Source: Setoptus koraiensis (lineage: Eukaryota > Arthropoda). From it: a stretch of DNA of 64,000 nt. The position numbers were made by a program, and so were the translations under genes. Of the stretch, positions 52,527 through 64,000 are shown piece by piece. Every line of letters starts with the position of its first letter. Within the stretch, counting starts at the first letter, position 1. The stretch is taken from assembly GCA_048013815.1 (NCBI GenBank), contig CM106586.1, positions 7,812,001-7,876,000 on the forward strand, read 5' to 3'. The notes under the pieces are model-generated. The model had not been told where the DNA came from and did no database searches. It worked only from the letters and a program-made list of their open reading frames with translations.

Positions 52527-53476
52527 GATACAGCTCGATCGACATGTCCGCATGTCCAAGTTGCCTTGTTTAATAACTTACAAATTCACCTATAGCTTAA
52601 ATAAAAAATAAATTAAGTAACTTTATCATGCTTCCATATCTTAAATAAGATAGCAATCAAGAGAGTTGGAGAGCATCACTTAAGTAGATCTATGAGGATC
52701 AATTAAAAAATAATATGAGTCATTGCATAACCTTCCGACTGTCACATAAAAATCAATTCTGTTGGGCCGAAAAGAGAGAACAATAGCCGGCATTTGCACT
52801 CAATAGAAATCTTTAATCAGATGGTGTACATCTTATTCAATGAGCACTTTGATTGAAAATGAATGATATCAGTAACCTAAGCTTCTCTAATCGATATCAA
52901 CTTGATCGGCCCTCCCTATTGCGATCGCGACCACTGGATTGGGTCAAATTTCCTATTTTGAACGTTGCCATAGTGGGTCAGAGATAACTATTTGTGTGTG
53001 GAATCTGAAATGAAAGTTCCGTTGTGTGATCTATTCAATATTTATATTTTACTAGCAACTTATGACAGCAAAGCACTAAGTATCATATGGGATATCAAAC
53101 CTTTTAAATGTTGGAAGATACCGGAAATAGAAATGTACTCTAGTTGATTTAGCAGTATTAACGCAGCAGCTGCTCACGTTAATTAGTTCAATCGTATTCC
53201 GAACTAATAGATTAAATAGTACCTCACTCAATCAACTACTTATACCGTGGACCACCTAAAATATATATAAAATACTCAAGAGGTCAGCCGTAAGGATTGG
53301 GATACAAGGATGTTTCAGAAATTGGTTCAATACTAACTTACATCGACATACCTGTCTAACTAGTTCAATCATTAAACAAACATTCAATCGATCGTTAACG
53401 TTTCTCTAGGCAACTTTAAAAGTGAGATAGAGAAGTGGGGAGGAGAAAACACAATATAACTCAATACTGATGAGTT
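52527..53476. other. Intergenic region between eIF2-gamma and the EGLN-like gene
   Basis: AT-rich DNA. Apart from the eIF2-gamma poly(A) signals and the WD-like fragment at about 52906-53149, nothing was recognised. Confidence 0.5.
52906..53149 (+). pseudogene. Possible relic of a WD-repeat gene
   Basis: Two short open pieces read like ends of WD40 blades: CHSGSEITICVWNLK (about 52966-53010) and TYDSKALSIIWDIKPFKCW (about 53058-53115). They lie in different frames, separated by a stop and an acceptor-like TTTATATTTTACTAG. The segment just before the first piece continues in another frame (LDWVKFPILNVAIVG). It could be a decayed copy or small exons of an unseen gene. The parent is not identified; WDR82 at 63 kb is not an obvious source. 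Confidence 0.25.
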
Positions 53477-53998
53477 TTAGGGAAATAATTGTTGTGGCTT
53501 ATTCTGTTGATGAGGCATCAAAAGAGCTTTTTGTGATTGCTGCTGCTGTCGTTTTTGCTTCTCGTTGGAATCAATGTACCAGACAGTTATGGCAAATCTG
53601 ATTCGTTGTGCTGGTTGAACTTCGTGCGGATTCCTGCGGTCTGACCAAAAAAATAGAACTCTATCAAATAGTGGCGCTATGTTTGCCACTTCGTCGATTC
53701 CCACGGGAAATATTCTTAGTAGGCCACCATCTCGCGAAACATTCCAGTCTTTGTTTAGATAATATATCGATGTTATACAACGCCCGTCTCCGTTAGGATT
53801 ATCTATATGCTTAATGTAATGGGTCCCATTTCCTGGATAACAAGCAATCATAGCTTTTGTTCGTTGATTGATTATGTGCCTATCGAATTCGCCATTATTG
53901 CCCGACATCCTGTTACAATATATTATAACAGAATCGAGAGCTTGAATGAGCAATTCAATCTGTTTGCAACCTTCTTCGGTACCATCCACCCAGATCAT
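53477..53998 (-). CDS. EGLN: HIF prolyl hydroxylase (EGLN/PHD) catalytic domain, N-terminally short
   Basis: 173 codons closely match the double-stranded beta-helix core of PHD2-type Fe(II)/2-oxoglutarate dioxygenases, which hydroxylate HIF-alpha in an oxygen-dependent way. [20 protein letters not shown] contains the first ligand and continues DNPNGDGRC, giving the HxD pair; RRNPHEVQP gives the distal His; IRFAITVWY gives the 2-oxoglutarate Arg. The frame starts in the sequence matching ITWIEG of human PHD2. Four plausible residues (RRDS) precede the ATG before an in-frame stop, so an upstream exon joined near CGCCGAG is possible. The zinc MYND finger and the first helices of the domain (about 40 catalytic-domain residues) were not found upstream. 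The C-terminal tail is Gln-rich. It may be a gene with a distant 5' exon or a truncated copy. Confidence 0.8.
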   Translation of the reverse strand: MIWVDGTEEGCKQIELLIQALDSVIIYCNRMSGNNGEFDRHIINQRTKAMIACYPGNGTHYIKHIDNPNGDGRCITSIYYLNKDWNVSRDGGLLRIFPVGIDEVANIAPLFDRVLFFWSDRRNPHEVQPAQRIRFAITVWYIDSNEKQKRQQQQSQKALLMPHQQNKPQQLFP

Positions 53999-54733
53999 AC
54001 TATCTCGGCGTCAGATAGTGAAATCTACTTTCGCCGTTGTGTTGTTCACAACTAATTATATTACTAGTTTCTATCCCCTGATAATTTAACCTCCATTGAT
54101 CAAAGTTAAGAAAGATCTCTTCGCAGTAGGCAGCTCAGCTTATCTCTTCCTGATAGAAGTTTAATTTAATTGCTGAACGAAATTAACGACCATCATGCAG
54201 TAAGTGTCGCTCTGTAGATCTATAGAGTTTAGTAGTCTGCTCATAACTCATTGAGTTTTCCTCGAAAATAAATACTTGAATTCCTTGTATCTTGATCAAT
54301 GAAGATCATCGTGAACATGATTCCGATTGATTTTAAAAGCACAAATTGAGATACTTCCCATCAACACCCCCCACCTGATCGAGTTATCTCATATCTACTA
54401 ACAAATAAAGACTGTAGATGTCATATATTCTCCGAGTTGGCCTCATCTAAGGGCCCCCAAATGAGTTCAATTTTCGCGCGCAACAAGTGAACATAGAAAT
54501 TCTTTGGTAGAATGTTGGCTATGTGCGAAAAAGAAGTCTTTTGTTTGAACGAGTTGCTCGTACCCGATCATCGAGTTTCGAAGTTCGAACAGCAGCATAT
54601 GTGTAACCATGGTGACACATTCTTTCCAAAGAATCTTGCATGATTATTTCTCATCGATGCATCTATGTATCTGAACAACAATTTGGTCGATCCGATTTGA
54701 AGCCTGACTAACCAGGAGCATATACTGTTCGAA
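53999..54733. other. Region between the EGLN-like gene and the next plus-strand gene
   Basis: I looked here on the minus strand for the missing N-terminal part of the prolyl hydroxylase and saw nothing matching. A possible acceptor ACCAG at 54711-54715 lies just before the ATG at 54734. Confidence 0.45.
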
Positions 54734-55730
54734 ATGAATGACATGCACCTAATGAACGCACCCACTGACAAAGAATTCCTAAGAGAAAAATATTTTAGTT
54801 CATTTAAATCATTCGGGATGGAAGAACGATGCAAAGAACAATGTGCAATCAAGAGCACATTCTATAATTTACAATGTAATGATGAACCGGCACCAACCAA
54901 TACACTGGCCTCATGTAATAATCTTGTAAACTATGCAAATGCCTCCGTGTTTAACTTGAAACATGATGAGGAGCAAGAATCATTTGATTATTATAACACA
55001 AACACACAATTCAATTATAACACTAATGCACCTTACAATACATATTACAATGTCAAACAATTGAGAAATGATCCAACTTTTCTAGCACTGAGATCAACAA
55101 ATACTACTTTACAAAGCCAAAATGGACATAAGAAGAGACCATCGCCAATACTAGGTACTCAGCCAACTCCATTAATTAGCGAAAGACCAGAGGATGACGT
55201 TACGCATATGACAATATGTATTCGTTTGGGACGCACAATTGTAAGTGTTTCAAATACCACTCTATGTTGCATCAATTTTAGGATTTTCAGTTAAGTCTCT
55301 ATTCTATAAATCACTAACAAAAAATTTCGCTTGCTCTACTAAAGGATACGGATCCTCCTGTGCCAGAGAGTAGGCCCTATACCATAGTGGGGAATCAAAA
55401 GGTTGGCTTCCCGCAAATCAGGCAGCTTAGAAATCAGTTCATCGGTAAGTATGAAGTATTTACACTGATGACAAAAGTCGCTCATGATGAAACGAAAACT
55501 TTTTCTAATCGACTGATGTCTTCAATCCATGATGCACATTCAATAAAGATCCAGCCTCAGGTATCGTACTACAGGCTGGCGAAAGAGTCAGAGTTATCGG
55601 CCCATCACCCGAACCGCCTCGGGGTCGATTGCGAGTGAGACATCAGCAGCACTATATCGATGTGCCTCACTACGACTTTTTGAAACTCACTGAAGTGGAC
55701 ATATGGAAAAGTATTCAATCTACAAAATGA
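54734..55730 (+). CDS. Unrecognised three-exon protein with a compact beta-rich C-terminus
   Basis: The model is join(54734..55240, 55345..55444, 55561..55730), 258 residues; donors GTAAGT, acceptors AAAG and CTCAG, phases consistent. The first ~130 residues are Asn/Tyr/Thr-rich and probably disordered (YYNTNTQFNYNTNAPYNTYY). The remainder is conserved-looking: THMTICIRLGRTI, RPYTIVGNQKVGFPQIRQLR, then GIVLQAGERVRVIGPSPEPP, RGRLRVRHQQ, HYIDVPHYDFLKLTEVDIWK. The last ~60 residues have the alternating pattern of an SH3-like beta barrel (an ALYD-less variant), which would suggest an adaptor role, but I cannot name the family. An exon starting at 54716 (EHILFE before the Met) is an alternative 5' end. 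The gene converges on CHP1. Confidence 0.65.
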
Positions 55731-56019
55731 GTGTACAACTATAATGACACTCTCTCTATGCGTCTCTTTCTCAGAGGAGCACATGTCAAGACGCCAACTT
55801 AAATATTTCTAAAAGGAGTGTCAAGTACTGATCCTGCATTCAACTTTCATGAAATGAATTAATCCGGTGCGCAATTGAAATCGCTTTCAACTCTATTAGC
55901 AGACAGAATTATATATTATATATTTATTTAGAACTTTGACCAATTAACATTTAAGATTATCAAGTAACACTTCCATCTAATGGTGAGATTTGCAGACTAC
56001 CTACAGAAAGATAATGAAG

Positions 56020-57057
56020 CTAGTGGGAGAAACGAATTTTTAACTTTTCATCCAGATCTATTCCATCAAAGACTCTACAGAACTCATCAAAATCGATATA
56101 ACCATCACAATTTAGATCAGCTTCTCCGAAAGCTCTGCGGGATATTTTAGCTATTTGAGCATCGTCGATGAAGTTCCCAACCATCATTTTCAGCATGGAT
56201 TGAAGGTCATTCAAAACAATCCGATTGTCATTATCGACATCATAAATTTTGAACATAAAGTATAGTTTCTGTTTCCTGCTATTTGGTGGTTCATCCATAT
56301 CTATCAGGGGATTATGCTGATTGAGTCCTAAAGTAGGCTGTGATGGTCCCGCAGCGTAATGAACACTATGCTGATTGGTAGTATGATGATGATGTTGATA
56401 GTAGTTCAGGAAGCCGTCATTACTAGAATGTCTTTGATGATGAGGCCGATAAAAGTTACTTTGGATGGCACTCGAAGGATGATCGTCACGGTCGAAACTA
56501 CCCAAGCTCCTGAGCGATAATCCATCTTGACTAAATGATCTCCCTAATAAGGTAGCGATAGAGTTTTCTTGTGAGAATTTTCTTTGGATGGCTAAATGTG
56601 AATTGTTCGGTGCTAGGTTATTATTATATCGGGATTGTAATGTTTGATTGACGCTCTCTCCTCCCTTGATCTTGTTATTTGAATCCTTTACAGCTGCTGG
56701 TGGCACGAAATGATGATTGTGTTCATTTTCTTGTCTCGAAGGGTTTCTGGAGGATTTATTGGATTTGTTATTTGGTCTGAAAACAGCCAGTACCTTCATG
56801 AATTGTCGAAAATTTATCCTATCATGATCTTCGTCACAGTCGGCGAAGAACAGTTGAACGATACGATCACATAGCGGGTTGATGGCTAATTCAGGAACTC
56901 TGAGAAAATCATCCCTGCTTAATGAGCCATTATCTTCTTTATCTAGACTTGTGAACCTGGTGTATAACTTTTCAATTTGAGTAGATGAGAACCCAGTCTC
57001 GTGGCTAATTAGATTTATTTCTTCATCTTGGAGCATAATAGATGATTTGTTTCCCAT
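56020..57057 (-). CDS. CHP1: Calcineurin B homologous protein with a large central insertion
   Basis: A single-exon frame of 345 residues. CHP1 is a myristoylated EF-hand protein that binds Na+/H+ exchangers and affects vesicle traffic. MGNKSS is an N-myristoylation site. The N-terminal half (DEEINLISHETGFSSTQIEK, LYTRFTSLDK, DFLRVPELAINPLCDRIV, NFRQFMKVLAVFRP) and the C-terminal half (RKQKLYFMFKIYDVDNDNRI, MLKMMVGNFIDDAQI, RAFGEADLNCDGYIDFDEF, ending IRFSH) match the family closely. EF1 and EF2 loops are non-canonical as usual; EF3 and EF4 keep Ca2+ ligands. The standard protein is about 195 residues; here about 150 residues rich in Ser, Asn and His sit in the central linker (about 96-240). 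No stop lies in the insert, so it is probably translated, though an in-frame intron is not excluded. Minus-strand AATAAA is at 55923-55928. Confidence 0.92.
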   Translation of the reverse strand: MGNKSSIMLQDEEINLISHETGFSSTQIEKLYTRFTSLDKEDNGSLSRDDFLRVPELAINPLCDRIVQLFFADCDEDHDRINFRQFMKVLAVFRPNNKSNKSSRNPSRQENEHNHHFVPPAAVKDSNNKIKGGESVNQTLQSRYNNNLAPNNSHLAIQRKFSQENSIATLLGRSFSQDGLSLRSLGSFDRDDHPSSAIQSNFYRPHHQRHSSNDGFLNYYQHHHHTTNQHSVHYAAGPSQPTLGLNQHNPLIDMDEPPNSRKQKLYFMFKIYDVDNDNRIVLNDLQSMLKMMVGNFIDDAQIAKISRRAFGEADLNCDGYIDFDEFCRVFDGIDLDEKLKIRFSH

Positions 57058-58172
57058 TTTCGTGAGGCTCCCTCTATGCGCACTAATAGAGGTTGACTAT
57101 TGCTTGATATTGATTGCTCAATACTTATTATGCGTAAACATTATTCAATTATATATAAATAAATATATATATATATATAATGCATATATATGTGATATAT
57201 GTGATCTGATAATAGTGATAATGCAATAATGATATAGTGGTGTTACAATTGATTCAGAGAGTTTTTGGTTCCGGCAATTTATTGGTGCTAGGGTTTCGGT
57301 TGAGAATTTTTGAAAAGGAGGTCTCACAAATGGTTGAAATAAATAAATTTTTAGCTGTATTTGAGTCTTCTACTTGTGCAACGAAATGTATTTGATGAGT
57401 AATTTCGATATTTAGGTGAATAAAATGTAAGGAAGTAGATGAGGAGAAATATCATTGGTCTCCAGAAACGATTATTATATAAAATTTACTTGGTTTATGT
57501 CGGTGATTGTGGTGCAAAAATTACAACTATATCAATGACAACAAGATTATCAATAAGGAAGAACCTGATATACACTGATAATACAAGCACAGGTGATTTC
57601 GATGAAGTGGAAGTTGCTTACTTATTAGTACACACTGGAACATGTAGAGTGGAAACCACAACCAGCAGTATTATGTTTACGGCACGACAGTGTTTAGTTT
57701 GCAGTGTGAATTTGTGAACGAATAAAATTAGTCCTATCTCAAAAGCTTATAAATATTGTGAGCCAATATGATTTTGTTAGTTATCTGACATCGTCAAGCG
57801 ATGGAGGGAGGAACATTACTCTCCCCTCATCTCCGTCCCGTATCCCAGATGGGAGAGGATCGCTGTTCAGCACATAAACAAAAGAACGGTTGAATTGAGC
57901 CATGGATCGCTGCTGTGATGCTCGCAAGTACTTTATTGACACCTAGTATTTTCGGCGACAAATAAGTGCGTCCATGGTGAAACTTCACTGAGCCAAATGA
58001 AGAAAAATTAATCCATACCATCCAACTAATAATTGATTGCAGGATCATAGAAGCTAGATTCTAACATGAAACTGAATGAATTTATTACAGATATTCAACT
58101 ATAAATACAATCAGACACTGTTGATAAACAAGCATTTCACACCAAAATAGCTATTCAGCTCATAGGCAAACG
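57058..58172. other. Intergenic region between CHP1 and the AAK1-type kinase
   Basis: It includes the CHP1 5' flank, a TA repeat near 57164-57180 and a minus-strand AATAAA for the kinase at 58081-58086. Open frames at 57439-57717 (+) and 57827-58048 (-) have no recognisable motif and are not called as genes. Confidence 0.5.
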
Positions 58173-61333
<3,161 letters not shown>

Positions 61334-62038
61334 AATTGTCGATATGAGTGAGAGCCTCTATAAGTTCGAAGATAATAATTAGTAATAACATTCGATCTTT
61401 TTATTCTATTTAATATAAACTCTTACATAATCACAATTTTGATAATCATAGTATCAGATCCAAAGAACAGAGAATACCTACATGTAGAAGAGTAGTTGTT
61501 GTCTATTGTATCTTGATGGCATTCAGTAAGACAACAAAGACAGGTGATTTTGATCACAGATTACAGGGTGACGCAAAAGTCTCGACGCCATTCGCTTGCA
61601 TTACATTTTCACCAGAGGGCGTGCAGCTTCTGAAGCTATGAGAGTTGTGTAAGAGAGTGATCGCTCGCTCCGTGCTAGTCTGTTTCCCTTCGCATGAAAC
61701 ACGATTAAAAACTTGCTAAAAGTTTTGTAATAAAACTTTCACCATAAAATTTCAAACCAACCAACCACTGACTAACCAAATATTATCCTGAAGCGATATG
61801 GTTGGCATGTTTCTAATTAACTATGCCTTTGCTTGAGAGCAAAAGGTTCCCCATATCAGTGAAAAATATCGGCGTTGGGGGTAGTTCTGTATGGTGAGGA
61901 ATTTTTAAGAACAAGGTATTGTTGTAAAAATGTATTGTTCAGCAAGTTGTGGTCGATGTGATGTGTGTATGTCGCACAGATTCTATACCAAGTGGTACCC
62001 GGTGGGTATAGAGAAAATGCCCCGCTGAAATTTTTCTC
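61334..62038. other. Divergent upstream region of AAK1 and RpL18A
   Basis: AT-rich, with a CTCF-like TCACCAGAGGGC at 61609-61620. CAGGGTGACGCAAAAGTCTCG at 61564-61584 looks like the end of a Tc1/mariner-type inverted repeat, but no partner repeat or transposase was seen. No gene was recognised. Confidence 0.4.
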
Positions 62039-62367
62039 GTTCAAATTTGGCGCTCACAAAATAATCGAATCGAGAGGGTGCGCAAAATGCTTGTTTAGCG
62101 GAAGCAGCATGAAACGAACGCTGATCAGAGATTCACGAATTGTCTTCACAGTCTTTCTTTATTTTAGGAGAACGATAAAAGGTCCCAGACCATTCGATTT
62201 AACCAATTATATAACATATTCTAACTAGATTCAATTAACATACAATAAACAATTATTTGGACCTCACTAAGCTTGTAGCGCTCGTTTTCTAGCGTTTTTT
62301 GGTTATTATTATATTCGCTGGAAACTAAATTAAATCAACAAGATGCCTTCAAATGCTGTAAGTAACC
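62039..62367 (+). promoter_or_regulatory. Promoter/5' UTR module of RpL18A, homologous to that of eIF2-gamma
   Basis: This is the partner of 50589-50941. The best block (62039-62123) differs from the other copy mainly by small indels and scattered substitutions. Conservation resumes at AACGATAAAA, CAATAAACAA, GCGCTCG, TTATATTCGCTGGAA and ATGCC...GTAAGTAAC. The less conserved middle differs in length by some tens of bases. Confidence 0.75.
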
Positions 62368-62992
62368 TCTGACTAACCATGACGATTTGCACCAGGATTC
62401 AACCAAACACTCTAAGGCGAATACTATTGGCTTGTTGGCAACTCACTTATTTTTCATTATTTTTATTTCACTTTAGTCTCTCAATCAATACAGAATCATC
62501 GGCCGTAAGCTGCCCAGTGAAAAGGAGCCCAGCCCGCCACTCTACCGAATGACTGTCTATGCTCAAGATGAGGTAGTAGCAAAATCTAGATTCTGGTATT
62601 TCATGAGAAAGTTGAAAAAGGTCAAGAAGACTGCCGGGCAGATCGTTCAAGTTCAAGAAATTAACGAGAAGAATCCTAACGGTAAAGTTAAAAACTATGG
62701 AGTGTGGTTGAGATACGACTCGAGGACTGGAACTCACAACATGTACCGTGAATACCGGGAGTTATCTGTGGCCGCTGCTGTCACCCATGCTTACAGGGAC
62801 ATGGGAGCCCGTCACTCTGCTCGCGCATCGTGCATTCAGATCATCCGTGTACTACCGATAGCAGCGAGCAAGTGCCGCAGGCCTCATGTCAAACAATTTC
62901 ACGATAGCAAAATTAAGTTCCCGCTACCACAATCATTCGATAGAAAACTCAAGAGATTTACCACACGTAAACCTAAAGCTCGTCTCATATGA
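62343..62992 (+). CDS. RpL18A: 60S ribosomal protein L18a (eL20)
   Basis: The model is join(62343..62357, 62477..62992), 176 residues, the normal length. Exon 1 encodes only MPSNA; donor GTAAGT, acceptor CACTTTAG. It is a large ribosomal subunit protein. Hallmarks: [74 protein letters not shown] and [20 protein letters not shown]. The C-terminus ([12 protein letters not shown]) and the Q-E-I-N-E-K-N-P region diverge from most animals, where the protein ends in NTFF/TFY-like residues, pointing to a fast-evolving lineage. AATAAA is at 63084-63089 and 63129-63134. It converges on WDR82. Confidence 0.96.
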
Positions 62993-63181
62993 TTGTGTTA
63001 ATCGCGAACACCAAGTTTCAGCTTTGATCACTATTCTACAATGGCAATCATGTCAAGACATTACGATTGTTCGAGGTCGACAAAATAAACTTTGTAAAGA
63101 CAGCTAATGTGACTTGTATAGCAAACAGAATAAATGACTGCAGAGCTGACTCCACATAATGATGCATAATATTTATAGAAT

Positions 63182-64000
63182 TTAATAACTTTCAATTGTC
63201 GGTATCCAAAAGGACATTTTTGAACAAGTAGATGCTAACATCATATACTTGGGGTTAAATTGGACGCAGGTCACGGGGTCAGTTCTTTCTCCCTTTAAAA
63301 CTGATACTTTTCTTCCGTCATTGGCATTCCACACATGAATGCAACCATCATGGGACCCACTAAAAATGTACTGAGAATCCGGCGAGAATGAAGCCTCTAT
63401 GATGTCTTTGGAAACTGAGGGCTGACCAATGCTGAGAGTCTGTTGTGGCTGACCTTGGAAGGCGTCAATTGTATAAATGATGCTTGAATCAGTGGTTATC
63501 ATAATATTCTTACCATCGGGCGAAAATTTAATGCCCGTCCAATTGACTTCTCTTCCGGCTTGAGGTAACTTGAAAGTATTGAAAGGACCTTTATCGAAAG
63601 ACCTCAGATCATATAACTTTACCGACTCGCTGTTAATACCAACTGCAAATATGAGTCCCTCAGGATCGAAATTGGCCACAGGTCTGCCCATGAGATGCAT
63701 CAGGCCTTGACATTGTTGTGATTTGAGATCCCATAATCGTATTGTCTTATCAAGCGAACCAGATAAAAATGTGTCGTCGGCTGGTGACATGCATAAGGTG
63801 ACAACTTTTTTAGTGTGTCCATGGAAGTACCGCAAATACTTGTTGTCATGTAATGAGAGATATCTGATAGTGTCATCGACTTTGTTTGAGGTATGTATGG
63901 CAGTATTGGAGGCATGAGTATGATGAATAAGGTCTACCCCATACTTCTTAGATTGTAATGTTCTTTTGGTGGTTCCCTTCTCGCAATCATAAATAACAAT
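63182..64000 (-). CDS. WDR82: WDR82/Swd2 WD-repeat protein, 3' part
   Basis: The frame is open to the window edge; the N-terminal ~45 residues lie outside. WDR82 is a subunit of SETD1A/B histone H3K4 methyltransferase complexes and of a PP1 complex in transcription termination. About 272 residues are present, beginning [20 protein letters not shown] and continuing [84 protein letters not shown] and [20 protein letters not shown], ending FWIPTIESY. All match the family in order with WD blades intact. No intron is seen in this part. The stop is 190 bp from the RpL18A stop. Confidence 0.95.
   Translation of the reverse strand: MVIYDCEKGTTKRTLQSKKYGVDLIHHTHASNTAIHTSNKVDDTIRYLSLHDNKYLRYFHGHTKKVVTLCMSPADDTFLSGSLDKTIRLWDLKSQQCQGLMHLMGRPVANFDPEGLIFAVGINSESVKLYDLRSFDKGPFNTFKLPQAGREVNWTGIKFSPDGKNIMITTDSSIIYTIDAFQGQPQQTLSIGQPSVSKDIIEASFSPDSQYIFSGSHDGCIHVWNANDGRKVSVLKGERTDPVTCVQFNPKYMMLASTCSKMSFWIPTIESY

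Noticed and set aside
57439-57717. 92-codon plus-strand frame between CHP1 and the kinase gene.
   Set aside because: No recognisable motif, no clear promoter or splice context, and composition not distinct from the surrounding intergenic DNA.
57827-58048. Minus-strand frame with a faintly transposase-like VWINFSSFGSVKF segment.
   Set aside because: No catalytic motif and no extended similarity to a transposase; more likely chance in intergenic DNA.
61564-61584. Sequence resembling the terminal inverted repeat of a Tc1/mariner DNA transposon.
   Set aside because: No inverted partner, TA target duplication pair or transposase frame was found in the neighbourhood.

Overview
The window is nuclear DNA of a protostome animal. 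Support comes from an innexin gap-junction gene, a calmodulin whose protein matches the standard insect/mollusc sequence, GT-AG introns of about 60-250 bp, AATAAA poly(A) signals, and single-copy animal housekeeping genes. Short introns, close gene spacing and some fast-evolving proteins suggest an arthropod with a compact genome (a mite would fit), but the species cannot be named from sequence alone. No virus-like element, CRISPR array, tRNA or rRNA was recognised.

Left gene block (1-8.4 kb): the 3' part of a CD36-family scavenger receptor (+), a decayed inverted copy of the neighbouring protein kinase C gene (-), a (CA)n-bearing spacer, an epsilon-type PKC in five exons without a C2 domain (+), and a single-exon innexin (-) converging on it.

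Central domain (about 8.9-41.7 kb): 33 kb of abruptly GC- and CpG-rich, gene-poor DNA between innexin and calmodulin. It is full of CA/TG and GA microsatellites, unrelated minisatellites with 8-18 bp units (14 bp recurs), small perfect hairpins and GGGCCC motifs. At least nine copies of the palindrome TTACGTAA (PAR-bZIP/C/EBP type) and a six-unit array of TTACGCAA sites lie in it, with CTCF-like cores. One small membrane-protein ORF and one 5'-UTR-like exon with a strong splice donor are the only gene-like items. I read it as a regulatory or intronic domain, probably of calmodulin and/or innexin; this is inference.

Right gene block (41.9-64 kb, AT-rich again): calmodulin (single coding exon, +), two unrecognised minus-strand ORFs, a four-exon ankyrin-repeat gene (+), a core-only CEBPZ/Noc1 gene (-), eIF2-gamma (+), a fragment resembling WD repeats, a HIF prolyl-hydroxylase (EGLN) catalytic domain lacking its N-terminal part (-), an unrecognised three-exon gene (+), CHP1 with a ~150-residue insertion (-), an AAK1/Numb-associated kinase with an insertion in its activation segment (-), ribosomal protein L18A (+) and the 3' part of WDR82 (-).

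Main observations: (1) eIF2-gamma and RpL18A, 11.4 kb apart, carry homologous ~330-bp upstream regions reaching through the 5' UTR, a tiny first coding exon and its splice donor, which looks like a duplicated promoter shared by two translation genes; (2) the PKC gene has an intron-containing inverted pseudocopy with internal deletions; (3) the GC-rich domain has a strong excess of bZIP palindromes; (4) several conserved proteins are remodelled (C2-less PKC, short CEBPZ, CHP1 and AAK1 with inserts).
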